DNA of 64,000 bases, taken from positions 248,001 through 312,000 of the forward strand of contig CAWAFI010000003.1 of NCBI GenBank assembly GCA_963781285.1, given 5' to 3'. The notes below the pieces were generated by a model, which was given only the letters and a program-made list of their open reading frames with translations, did not search any database and was not told the DNA's origin. The position numbers and the translations under genes are program-made. Positions within the stretch are counted from its first letter, which is position 1. Each line of letters starts with the position of its first letter. Shown here piece after piece: positions 9,567-17,411 of this stretch. This DNA comes from CAIWHR01 sp963781285. Its GTDB lineage: Bacteria > Pseudomonadota > Gammaproteobacteria > Burkholderiales > Casimicrobiaceae.

Positions 9567-9889
9567 TCCGCGGCCTCCGTACGTTCCTCGCTCGGCGATG
9601 CGCCGCTGCGTCGGCCGCGCTCAATCGCTCGCGGACGCGCCCTTCGGCGCGGCTTCCGCACCGCTGTTCGTTCATCGTTGCACTTAGGGGTCGGCCGCCA
9701 CCCGCGCTCGCAGACGCGCCCTGCGGTGCCGCCTCCGCACCCTAGGCTTGTGTTCGTTGCGGCTTGGGGTCGGCCGCCACCCGCGCCCGCAGACGCGCCC
9801 TTCGGGCCTGGGCTTCGCCCTGCTCGCGCGGGCGTCCTTGTCTCCGCCCTGGTCGCGCGGGTGTCCTGCGCTTCGCGCCGCTCGCTCAT
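9563..9889 (-). CDS. repeat-derived bridging ORF between nuoM and nuoN (108 aa)
   Basis: An uninterrupted frame fills the whole nuoM-nuoN gap. Its ATG overlaps the nuoM stop (ATGA) and its TGA overlaps the nuoN ATG (ATGA). The product starts MSERREAQDTRATRAETR, is rich in Arg, Ala, Gly and Pro, has no recognisable domain, and ends EERTEAAE. The DNA contains repeated blocks: a 26-nt stretch at 9622-9647 is identical to 15930-15955 in the nuoG-nuoH gap, and a 21-nt block at 9687-9707 recurs at 9767-9787. It may act mainly to carry ribosomes across the gap; a functional protein is not excluded. Gene finders may miss it. Confidence 0.5.
   Translation of the reverse strand: MSERREAQDTRATRAETRTPARAGRSPGPKGASAGAGGGRPQAATNTSLGCGGGTAGRVCERGWRPTPKCNDERTAVRKPRRRARPRAIERGRRSGASPSEERTEAAE
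9622..9647. repeat. dispersed 26-bp repeat, copy 1 (copy 2 at 15930-15955)
   Basis: Identical 26-nt segment starting CAATCGCTCGCGGACG, found in both long spacers of the nuo operon. Degenerate relatives sit at about 9706-9728 and 9784-9805 (core GCAGACGCGCCC). The blocks look like a short palindrome-rich intergenic repeat family. Confidence 0.7.
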
Positions 9890-11442
9890 TGGTGTGCCCC
9901 CATGCTCGCGGCCGCTACAGGCATGCGCGCGGCGCCGACGAGCTGCCGGTATTGCTCTGCCGCCAGTTCGGTCTTGCGCATCGGCTCGTCGGGAAAGAGT
10001 CCGATCGCAAACACCGCGACCACGATCGCTCCCAGGATCAGGTTTTCGCGGAGGTTCAGGTCCGGGAACGGCTGGTGCGGCGCCTTGGCCTCGCCATAGA
10101 GGAACGTCTGCGCCAGGCGCAGCATGTAGAGCGCGCCCAGCACGACGCCCGATACCGCGGTGGCGCTCATCGCCAGCGGGTAGGCGTCGCCCTGCACGTA
10201 CTGCGGCCACGCCGCGTTGAACGCACCCAGCAGCACGAGAAACTCGCCGGTGAACCCGCTGGTCGTCGGCAGCCCGACTGAGGCAAGCGTCAGGATCATG
10301 AAGAACACCGAGTACACCGGCATCAGCTTGGCGAGGCCGCCGTATGCCGCGAGCTCGCGCGAGTGGCAGCGCTCGTAGATCATGCCGACCATCAGGAAGA
10401 GCCCGGCCGCGACGAGGCCGTGGCTCACCATCTGGATCACCGCGCCCTGGACGCCGAGGAGGTCGAGGCTCACGAGCCCCAGCATCACGTAGCCCAGGTG
10501 GCTGATCGACGAATAGGCGATGATCTTCTTGATGTCGTTCTGCACCAGCGCCAGGCAGGCGCCGTAGACGATGCTGATCACGGCGAGCGTCATGATGGCC
10601 GGCGTCAGTGCACGCGTGGCGTCGGGGAACAGCGGGAAGCCCAGCTTCATGAAGCCGTACGTCCCCATCTTGAGCAGCACGCCGGCGAGGATCACCGAGC
10701 CCGCCGTCGGTGCCTCGACGTGCGCATCGGGCAGCCACGTGTGTAGCGGCACCATCGGCACCTTGATCGCAAACGACAGACCGAACGCGATCAAGAGCAG
10801 CGTCTGGACCGGGAGCGGCAGCCGCGCGCCGTAAAGGTCGGCGAATGCGAACGACGTGACACCCGTCGAGGCGTGCAGCGACAGGACCAGGTAGATCACG
10901 GCAGCCAGCATCAGGATGCTGCCGAACGCCGTGTAGAGGACGAACTTGAGCGTCGCGTAGATGCGTCGCTCGCCCCCCCAGATGCCGATGATGAGGAACA
11001 TCGGGATCAGCATCGTCTCCCAGAACAGGTAGAAGACGAACAGATCCTGCGCGACGAACGTGCCCAGCATTGCGAACTGGATCAGCAGTACCATCGCGTA
11101 GAAGAGCTTTACGTCCTTCTGGATCGCCGAGAAGGCGCCGGCCACGACCAGCGGGCCCAGGAACGCGGTCAGCATCACCAGCAGGATGTTGTAGCCGTCG
11201 AGTCCGATCCGGTAATACACGCCCCAGTCCGGAATCCACGGTATCGCCGTCTCGAATTGCAGACCCGCCGTGCCGGAGTCGAACTGCAGGTACAGCAGCG
11301 TCGTGACGGCGAACTGCACGACCGTTACCCAGAACGTGAGCCAGCGCACGGTGGCTTCGGCGTGCGCCGGCACGGTGGCGATGAGCAGCATGCCCAGCAC
11401 CGGCAGGTAGAGGACGACGTTGAGCCAGGCAGCCTCAGCCAT
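9886..11442 (-). CDS. nuoM: NADH-quinone oxidoreductase subunit M
   Basis: Proton-pumping antiporter-like subunit of complex I, 518 aa with about 14 TM helices. Visible landmarks are FWETMLIPMFLIIGIWGG, FAIKVPMVPLHTWLPDAHVEAPT (essential Lys and the conserved PLHTWLPDAH) and IKKIIAYSSISHLGYVMLG. The ATG at 11442 (AEAAWLNVVLYLPVLG) lies inside the end of nuoL with an 8-nt overlap; a longer frame to 11568 exists but only covers nuoL. The stop overlaps the start of the bridging ORF at 9889. Confidence 0.96.
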   Translation of the reverse strand: MAEAAWLNVVLYLPVLGMLLIATVPAHAEATVRWLTFWVTVVQFAVTTLLYLQFDSGTAGLQFETAIPWIPDWGVYYRIGLDGYNILLVMLTAFLGPLVVAGAFSAIQKDVKLFYAMVLLIQFAMLGTFVAQDLFVFYLFWETMLIPMFLIIGIWGGERRIYATLKFVLYTAFGSILMLAAVIYLVLSLHASTGVTSFAFADLYGARLPLPVQTLLLIAFGLSFAIKVPMVPLHTWLPDAHVEAPTAGSVILAGVLLKMGTYGFMKLGFPLFPDATRALTPAIMTLAVISIVYGACLALVQNDIKKIIAYSSISHLGYVMLGLVSLDLLGVQGAVIQMVSHGLVAAGLFLMVGMIYERCHSRELAAYGGLAKLMPVYSVFFMILTLASVGLPTTSGFTGEFLVLLGAFNAAWPQYVQGDAYPLAMSATAVSGVVLGALYMLRLAQTFLYGEAKAPHQPFPDLNLRENLILGAIVVAVFAIGLFPDEPMRKTELAAEQYRQLVGAARMPVAAASMGAHQ

Positions 11443-13315
11443 GGCGCAAGCTCCACAGCAGGCATGCGACGGCGCCGAGCAGGACGAACAGCGCATACAG
11501 ATGCAGGCTGCCGGTCTGGACGCGCCCCAGCGCGCCGGCCGTACGCTGCGCGAAGCGGGCAAGGCCATCGAGCGTGCCGTCGAGGAGGACGCGGTCGCCC
11601 AGGCGCAGGAATACGTGCTCCGAGACCCAGTACAGCGGGCGGGCGAGCAGCCGGTCGTAGGCCTCGTCGATGAAATACTTGCCGCCGAGCAGCCAGTTGA
11701 GCGTGGCGAACCGCGGGCCGACGCGCGCTGCCCGTTCGGCGTTGTGGCCGAAGAAGAACATGGCTGCGGCGAGTCCCGCGAGCGCGATCCCGATCGAGAT
11801 CCAGAGCAGCGTCATCTCGAACTGGTGCGCCCCTTCACGCGGTTCGGGCAACACGGGCAGCGACACCAGGAAGTGCGGGACATCGAAGAATCCGCCGATG
11901 GCGGAGAAGATGGCCAGCGCGACCAGCACCGAGGTCATCGATCGCGGCGACTCGTGAACGTGATGCTCGGTCGCCGGATCCATGCGCGAGGCACCGAGGA
12001 ACGTGAGCCACAGCAGACGGAACATGTAGAACGCGGTCAGCAGCGCGGTGGCCGCGCCCACCATCCAGAGCAGCGGCGAGCCGCCGCGGCTGCTGCCGAA
12101 CGCGAACCACAGGATCTCGTCCTTCGACCAGAAGCCGGCAAGCGGCGGGATTCCGGCGATTGCCGCGGTGGCGATCGCGAACGTGACGAAAGTGACCGGA
12201 ATCTTCTTCGCGAGGCCGCCCATCTTGCGGATGTCCTGCTCGCCCCCGAGGGCGTGGATGACGCTTCCAGCACCGAGGAACAGGCAGGCCTTGAAGAAGG
12301 CATGTGTGTAGACGTGGAAGATCGCCACTCCGTAGGCCCCCACACCGAGCGCGACGAACATGAGGCCGAGTTGCGAGACGGTCGAGTAGGCGAGTACCTT
12401 CTTGATGTCGGTCTGGGCAACGGCGATCGTCGCGGCGAAGAATGCCGTGGCCGCGCCGATCACCGCGATCACTTCCGAGGCTTCCGGCGCCAGCATATAC
12501 AGTCCCGACATGCGGGCGACGAGATACACGCCGGCAGTGACCATCGTCGCCGCATGGATCAGCGCCGATACCGGGGTCGGGCCGGCCATCGCGTCGGGCA
12601 GCCACACGTGCAGCGGAATCTGTGCCGACTTGCCGGTGGCGCCGATGAAAAGCAGGATGCCGACGAGGCTTGCCGACACCGCTGGCGGCGTGGGACTCCC
12701 GAACGCGGCGTTGATACGGTCCATGTCGAGCGTCCCCAGCGCCCAGTAGAGCAGGAACATGCCCAACAGGAAGCCCGCGTCGCCGATGCGGTTGGTGATG
12801 AACGCCTTCTTGCCGGCGCGCGCCTTTTCGGCATCCTCGAACCAGAAGCCGATCAGCAGGTACGACGCGAGCCCCACGCCTTCCCAGCCGACGAACAGCA
12901 CGAGCAGCGATCGCCCGAGGACGAGCAGCAGCATGAAGAAGAGGAACAGGTTGAGGTATGCGAAATAGCGCGCGTAGCTCTTGTCCTCTTTCATGTAGCC
13001 GACCGAGTAGACGTGAATCAGCGACCCGACGCCGGTGACGATCAGCGTCATGACCGCCGAGAGTCGGTCGAACCAGAACGCGACGTTGAACGTGTGCTCG
13101 CCGATTCGGGCCCAAGTGTAGGCGGTCTCGGTGAGCGGAACGCTGCCGCCCGCGAGGAGGTCGGCGAGGCAGCGAATCGCGATGAGAAAGGCGGCGATCG
13201 GCAGGCCGCAGCCCACGATCGTGACGAACTTGTTGCCGAGCCGGTTGCCCAGCGCACCGTTGAGCACGAAGCCCACGAGCGGCAGCACGACAATCAGCGT
13301 GAGGGGTTGCATCAT
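11435..13315 (-). CDS. nuoL: NADH-quinone oxidoreductase subunit L
   Basis: Largest antiporter-like subunit of complex I, 626 aa with about 16 TM helices and the long lateral C-terminal helix. Markers include FVGWEGVGLASYLLIGFWF, SAQIPLHVWLPDAMAGPTPVSALIHAATMV and DIKKVLAYSTVSQLG. Two adjacent ATGs (13315, 13312) follow AGGGAT; the first is taken. It starts 3 bases after the nuoK stop and overlaps nuoM by 8 nt. Confidence 0.97.
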   Translation of the reverse strand: MMQPLTLIVVLPLVGFVLNGALGNRLGNKFVTIVGCGLPIAAFLIAIRCLADLLAGGSVPLTETAYTWARIGEHTFNVAFWFDRLSAVMTLIVTGVGSLIHVYSVGYMKEDKSYARYFAYLNLFLFFMLLLVLGRSLLVLFVGWEGVGLASYLLIGFWFEDAEKARAGKKAFITNRIGDAGFLLGMFLLYWALGTLDMDRINAAFGSPTPPAVSASLVGILLFIGATGKSAQIPLHVWLPDAMAGPTPVSALIHAATMVTAGVYLVARMSGLYMLAPEASEVIAVIGAATAFFAATIAVAQTDIKKVLAYSTVSQLGLMFVALGVGAYGVAIFHVYTHAFFKACLFLGAGSVIHALGGEQDIRKMGGLAKKIPVTFVTFAIATAAIAGIPPLAGFWSKDEILWFAFGSSRGGSPLLWMVGAATALLTAFYMFRLLWLTFLGASRMDPATEHHVHESPRSMTSVLVALAIFSAIGGFFDVPHFLVSLPVLPEPREGAHQFEMTLLWISIGIALAGLAAAMFFFGHNAERAARVGPRFATLNWLLGGKYFIDEAYDRLLARPLYWVSEHVFLRLGDRVLLDGTLDGLARFAQRTAGALGRVQTGSLHLYALFVLLGAVACLLWSLRHG

Positions 13316-13318
13316 CTG

Positions 13319-13621
13319 CTATCCCTTGAACTCCATGAACGCAGCCGCATCGAGCGTGCGCTTCTGCCGCACGAGCACGAGCACGATCGGGATGGCGACG
13401 GCGATCTCGGCGGCGGCGACGACGAAGATCAGGAACACCAGGACCGCGCCGGCGGCCGTGCCGGTCTGCTGCGCGAACGTCACGAGGGAGAGGATCACGC
13501 CGTTCAACATCAGCTCCATGCACATGAGCATGACGAGGAGGTTGCGCCGGACGATCACGCCAAGCAGGCCCAGCGCGAACAGCGCCACGGCAAGCATCAG
13601 CAGCATCTGCATCTTATCCAT
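13319..13621 (-). CDS. nuoK: NADH-quinone oxidoreductase subunit K
   Basis: Small membrane subunit of complex I, 100 aa with three TM helices. The two buried glutamates used in proton transfer are visible in CMELMLNGVILS and AAAEIAVAIPIVL. Starts at 13621 inside the end of nuoJ (8-nt overlap) and ends 3 bases before nuoL. Length is standard. Confidence 0.95.
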   Translation of the reverse strand: MDKMQMLLMLAVALFALGLLGVIVRRNLLVMLMCMELMLNGVILSLVTFAQQTGTAAGAVLVFLIFVVAAAEIAVAIPIVLVLVRQKRTLDAAAFMEFKG

Positions 13622-14135
13622 GGCTCTTCCCGCCGCCCTTGATGACGGCCAGCGCCGCCACGACCGCCGCCACCAGCAGCACCGACGTGAGTTCGAACTG
13701 CAGCCAGTAATCGTTCAGGAACGCAACGGAGAACTGCGACAGGCCGAAGGAAACGGTCGTGCTCGCCACCGCATACAGGCCGTGCCACAGCGCGTACGCG
13801 AGCGCCCCGAGGAACAGGATCCCGGCCACGATGCCCGGCACCACGAGCCAGCTGAAGCGGCGCGTGAACGAAGCGTCGCGCACATCGAGCAGCATGATCA
13901 CGTACACCATGAACACCATCACCGCGCTGACGTAGATCAGCACCTGGAACGCGGCGATGAAATGGACGCCGAGGAGCCCGTAGATGCCCCCGAGGAACAC
14001 CATCGTCGAGATCAGCGCCATTGCCACCTGCATCGGGTGGCGCAGCACGAGCATCAGCGCCGCGCCGACCAATGCCGAGACGGCAAAGACGTAGATCAGC
14101 AACGTGTCCAGGTTCTGGAGCAGGTTTTCGATCAT
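13614..14135 (-). CDS. nuoJ: NADH-quinone oxidoreductase subunit J
   Basis: Membrane subunit of complex I, 173 aa with five TM helices; AFQVLIYVSAVMVFMVYVIMLLD is the conserved TM3 segment with its pi-bulge region. The ATG at 14135 overlaps the nuoI stop by 4 nt. The frame extends upstream to 14234, but that part is antisense-like filler over nuoI. It is slightly short compared with some NuoJ, mainly in the C-terminal tail. Confidence 0.95.
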   Translation of the reverse strand: MIENLLQNLDTLLIYVFAVSALVGAALMLVLRHPMQVAMALISTMVFLGGIYGLLGVHFIAAFQVLIYVSAVMVFMVYVIMLLDVRDASFTRRFSWLVVPGIVAGILFLGALAYALWHGLYAVASTTVSFGLSQFSVAFLNDYWLQFELTSVLLVAAVVAALAVIKGGGKSHG

Positions 14136-14713
14136 GCCGGACCGCCTTTGGTGGTGGCGCCGCCCTTCGGCGGATACGGCTTGGCGACATCGCGTTGCGG
14201 CTTCCAGGTCAGAAGCTCGTCGAGGGTGAGCCACATGCGGTCGCGATCACCGGCCGGCAGGTCGGGCACTTCCTTCACCATGCGGATCGCGTCTTCGGGG
14301 CATGCCTCGACGCACAGGCCGCAGAAGATGCAGCGCGAGTAATCGATCTCGAACCGGGACGGATATTTCGGATGCGCGGGATCATCTGGGTCGAACGCCG
14401 CGTCGATCTCGATGACCTTCGCCGGGCAGACCGTTGCGCACATGTTGCACGCGACGCACTGCGGCGTGCCGTCCGGCCGCTGCGTGAGGATGTGCTTGCC
14501 GCGGTTGCCGGCCGCGTAGTCCCACCGCGTCTCCTCGGGGTAGTAGGTCGTCAACGCGCCCTTGCGCCCGGTGATCCAGCGCCACATGTTGCGCAGGAAG
14601 ATGCCGCCGGTGATGCCGAGGCCGCGCAGGATTTCGGGCAGGTAGGCCCGCTCCCACCACGTCATCGTGGGAGCGTTCCAGTAGACCTTGCGCTTGTAGG
14701 GCCGCGTGGTCAT
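14132..14713 (-). CDS. nuoI: NADH-quinone oxidoreductase subunit I
   Basis: Peripheral-arm subunit of complex I with two [4Fe-4S] clusters (N6a, N6b). 193 aa: an N-terminal amphipathic part with YLPEILRGLGITGGIFLRN, then CVACNMCATVCPAKVI and CIFCGLCVEACPEDAI, both with complete CxxCxxCxxxCP sets. It starts 21 bases after the nuoH stop and overlaps nuoJ by 4 nt. The N-terminal extension before the first cluster is slightly longer than in E. coli. Confidence 0.96.
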   Translation of the reverse strand: MTTRPYKRKVYWNAPTMTWWERAYLPEILRGLGITGGIFLRNMWRWITGRKGALTTYYPEETRWDYAAGNRGKHILTQRPDGTPQCVACNMCATVCPAKVIEIDAAFDPDDPAHPKYPSRFEIDYSRCIFCGLCVEACPEDAIRMVKEVPDLPAGDRDRMWLTLDELLTWKPQRDVAKPYPPKGGATTKGGPA

Positions 14714-14734
14714 CAGAGGGCGGCACTCATGGCG

Positions 14735-15874
14735 TCACGCGGTCAGCGCCCAGACCGCGACGACGGTCACGACGAGGTTCGCGAGCGTCAGCGGAAACAT
14801 GAACTTCCAGGCGAAGGCGAGGACCTGGTCGTAGCGGAAGCGCGGCAGCGTCCAGCGGATCAGGATCTGGAAGCTCGACATCAGAAGCACCTTGCCGAGG
14901 AACACGACGAGCTGCGTCACGACGACCCAACCGTGGCTCATGGACACCACGTGATTGCCGGGAAACACGAACCCGCTGTCGTTCATGTACGGCAGGTTGT
15001 AGCCGCCGAGGAAGAGCGTGGTGAACAGTGCGGCGATAATCGCGATCTCGATGAACTCGGCGAACATGAAAAGCCCCATCTTCATCGCGCTGTATTCGGT
15101 GTAGAACCCGGCGATCAGCTCCGACTCGGCCTCGGGCAGATCGAACGGGATGCGCTTGTTCTCGGCCATGGCCGCGGCCAGGAACAGCGTCGCTGCGAAT
15201 GGCTGGTAGACGATTCCCCACGCCGGCAGGAAACCCAGCACGATCCCGGACTGCTGTTGCACGATCGAGGTGAGGTCGACCGTGCCGTAGACGACGATCA
15301 ACCCCAGCACCGTGAGCCCCATGATCAGCTCGTAGGAGATCATCTGCGACCCGGCGCGCAGCGCACCCAGCATCGAGAACTTGTTCGACGACGCCCAGCC
15401 GGCCAGCATCGCGCCGATGATGGTCATGCCGCCGAACGCGAAGACGATCAGAAGACCGGCATCGAGGCGCGCGATCTGCAGCGGATAGGTCCGCTCGCCG
15501 AACCAGTCGGCGAGCGATGGAAAGAGCTTCGCGGGTTCGAGCAGCCCGCCGAACGGGATCACCGCGAACACCAGCAGCACCGGCGTGAACACGACCCAAG
15601 GTGCGACCGCGTACGCGTACCAGTCGTAGGACTTCGGCCGCCAGTCCTCCTTGACCAGCATCTTCAGGCCGTCGGCGAGGCCGTGGAACAGGCCAAGCCA
15701 GACGAGCTTGACCTGCGTGAACGGGATCCGCACATAGGCGCGGTTGGCGCCGATGCGGTCGGACATCACCGCGGCCTGCTTGCGTTCGACCCAGGTGAGC
15801 ACGGTGCCGAAGGTCATCAGCATGCCGAGCGCGTAGCCGATATACACCGCGTAGACGACGAGGTCCTGGATCAT
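14735..15874 (-). CDS. nuoH: NADH-quinone oxidoreductase subunit H
   Basis: Membrane subunit of complex I at the quinone site, 379 aa with eight or nine TM helices. The family motifs VERKQAAVMSDRIGANRA, ENKRIPFDLPEAESELIAGFYTEY and MKMGLFMFAEFIE are intact. The ATG at 15874 overlaps by 4 nt the stop of a 36-aa mini-ORF that bridges from nuoG. It is 30-50 residues longer than typical NuoH, chiefly because of an added loop after FLGGYNLPYM. Confidence 0.96.
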   Translation of the reverse strand: MIQDLVVYAVYIGYALGMLMTFGTVLTWVERKQAAVMSDRIGANRAYVRIPFTQVKLVWLGLFHGLADGLKMLVKEDWRPKSYDWYAYAVAPWVVFTPVLLVFAVIPFGGLLEPAKLFPSLADWFGERTYPLQIARLDAGLLIVFAFGGMTIIGAMLAGWASSNKFSMLGALRAGSQMISYELIMGLTVLGLIVVYGTVDLTSIVQQQSGIVLGFLPAWGIVYQPFAATLFLAAAMAENKRIPFDLPEAESELIAGFYTEYSAMKMGLFMFAEFIEIAIIAALFTTLFLGGYNLPYMNDSGFVFPGNHVVSMSHGWVVVTQLVVFLGKVLLMSSFQILIRWTLPRFRYDQVLAFAWKFMFPLTLANLVVTVVAVWALTA

Positions 15875-15981
15875 GCCTCGGCCTCCGTACCGGAGTCGAC
15901 CCACGATTCCCCGAGCTGTCGGCCTCCCGCAATCGCTCGCGGACGCGCCCTTCGGGCCTTGGCTTCGCCCCGCTCGCTCAT
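15871..15981 (-). CDS. repeat-derived bridging ORF between nuoG and nuoH (36 aa)
   Basis: The nuoG-nuoH gap is spanned by a 36-codon frame whose ATG overlaps the nuoG stop (ATGA) and whose TGA overlaps the nuoH ATG (ATGA). The product begins MSERGEAKARRARPR and ends DSGTEAEA, matching both ends of the larger nuoM-nuoN bridging ORF (MSERREA... and ...TEAAE). The central DNA is the same 26-bp repeat. No domain is recognisable. The shared frame and double overlap suggest a role in translational coupling. Confidence 0.5.
   Translation of the reverse strand: MSERGEAKARRARPRAIAGGRQLGESWVDSGTEAEA
15930..15955. repeat. dispersed 26-bp repeat, copy 2 (copy 1 at 9622-9647)
   Basis: Second exact copy of the repeat beginning CAATCGCTCGCGGACG, inside the mini-ORF between nuoG and nuoH. 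Flanking sequence ending CGCTCGCTCAT is also shared with the 3' end of the nuoM-nuoN spacer, so the related unit is longer than the 26-bp core. Confidence 0.7.
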
Positions 15982-17411
15982 GCGTGTACCTCGGCCGGTA
16001 CGGCGAACCCTGCAAACACCGACTCGGCATCGGCCACGGTCGGTGGCTTCGGAAAGCACGCCTCGAAGGCGCTCACCACACCCTCGAAGTTCGTGTAGTG
16101 ACCCGCGCGCTCCGTCTGGACGCTGATGGGAAGGAACACGTCGGCGTGGCCATTCTCGGGCGCGAGCCAGGCATTGAGGAAGATGACCTTCGCGCCGCGC
16201 GGCAGCTCGGCGAAGTTGCAGCCTTCGCCCCAGACGAGGACGAGGTCGGTGCCGTCGTCGAACCGAATCGGATCTTTGCCGAACAGCGCCCGCGCGCCGG
16301 CCGTGTTCGGATTCTTGTCCGCGCGGATCAGCAGGTCGTCGTCGAGCCGCTCGCCCGGCGCCGGCGCGCAGTCACGCTTGACGAACGTCTTGAACCGGCC
16401 GCCGAGCGCTTTCGCGAACGCTGCCAGCTCCTCGTTGCTGCCCCAGTTCGAAACCAGCGCCACCGGGTGCTTCGCTGCGTCAATCAGGCGCCGCGCCGCG
16501 TCGGCAGCCTCCTGCATTTCGACCGGCTTGCCCTTGCGCATCGGCTGCAGGGCACGGGTGCGTTCGAAGATCTGCGCCAGGTCGCGTCCCTTGTTGCAGA
16601 TCCACGGCCCGTTCACCGCGGGATTCTCGAGCGGCGTAACGCGGGCGATGCTCGCATTCTGCTTCGGGTCAAGGGCGTTGAGACGCCATTCGGGCCGCCG
16701 ATGCCAGATATTGACGGTGCAGCCCCGCGCACAACCGGGACAGATCGACGGTGTGGGCTTCAGGTACCACACGCGAGCCTTGTAGAGGAACGAGCGCGAC
16801 AGCAATGCGCCGACCGGGCAGATGTCGATGACGTTGTCCGAGTATGGATCGTCGTCGAAGGAAGCGTCCTCGGCTGCGCGCACGAGCGAAGTGTCGCCGC
16901 GCTCCTTGATGCCGAGCGCATTGGACTTCGAGATCTCCCGGGTGAAGCGCACGCAGCGCGAGCACAGGATGCAGCGTTCGTTGTCGAGCACGATGCGCTG
17001 AGAAAGGTTGACGAACTTCGTCGCCTTGACCTTGGGATCGCGCGAAATCGACCGCTCGCCGTTGTACTCGAAGTGGTAGTCCTGCAAGGTGCACTCGCCG
17101 GCCTTGTCGCAGATGCCGCAATCCACCGGGTGGTTGAGCGTAATGAACTGCAGCGTCGCCTTGCGGTGCTCGCGCACCAGCTCGGAGTCGGTCAGCACCT
17201 TGAGCCCCTCGGTGACCGGCATGTTGCAGGCGATCTCCACCCAGCTGCGGCCCTCGACCTGCACCACGCAGACGCGGCAGTTCCCGGCGATCGACAGCGA
17301 CGGGTGCCAGCAGAAGTACGGGATGAAGAAGCCGTTCGCGAGAGCGGCCTGCAGCACGGTCTCACCGGCCTTGGCCTGGACCGGTTGTCCGTTGATGAAG
17401 ATCTCAGGCAT
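15978..17411 (-). CDS. nuoG: compact NADH-quinone oxidoreductase subunit G
   Basis: Fe-S subunit of the complex I peripheral arm. The N-terminal half is canonical: a [2Fe-2S] site in CWHPSLSIAGNCRVC, the N3-type motif HPVDCGICDKAGEC, a ferredoxin motif CILCSRCVRFTREI with a later CPVGAL, and a molybdopterin-family Fe4S4 domain with CPGCARGC and ICNKGRD (N7 cluster type). At 477 aa it is far shorter than usual NuoG (about 690-900), because most of the inactive molybdopterin-like domain is missing. The frame runs cleanly to its stop, which overlaps the mini-ORF start, so this is not a truncation by frameshift. Its start overlaps nuoF by 8 nt. Confidence 0.92.
   Translation of the reverse strand: MPEIFINGQPVQAKAGETVLQAALANGFFIPYFCWHPSLSIAGNCRVCVVQVEGRSWVEIACNMPVTEGLKVLTDSELVREHRKATLQFITLNHPVDCGICDKAGECTLQDYHFEYNGERSISRDPKVKATKFVNLSQRIVLDNERCILCSRCVRFTREISKSNALGIKERGDTSLVRAAEDASFDDDPYSDNVIDICPVGALLSRSFLYKARVWYLKPTPSICPGCARGCTVNIWHRRPEWRLNALDPKQNASIARVTPLENPAVNGPWICNKGRDLAQIFERTRALQPMRKGKPVEMQEAADAARRLIDAAKHPVALVSNWGSNEELAAFAKALGGRFKTFVKRDCAPAPGERLDDDLLIRADKNPNTAGARALFGKDPIRFDDGTDLVLVWGEGCNFAELPRGAKVIFLNAWLAPENGHADVFLPISVQTERAGHYTNFEGVVSAFEACFPKPPTVADAESVFAGFAVPAEVHA

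Noticed and set aside
15978..17411. NuoG as a frameshift-truncated gene
   Set aside because: The frame is continuous, conserved to its end, and its stop is coupled to the next mini-ORF; no NuoG-like sequence appears in other frames downstream.
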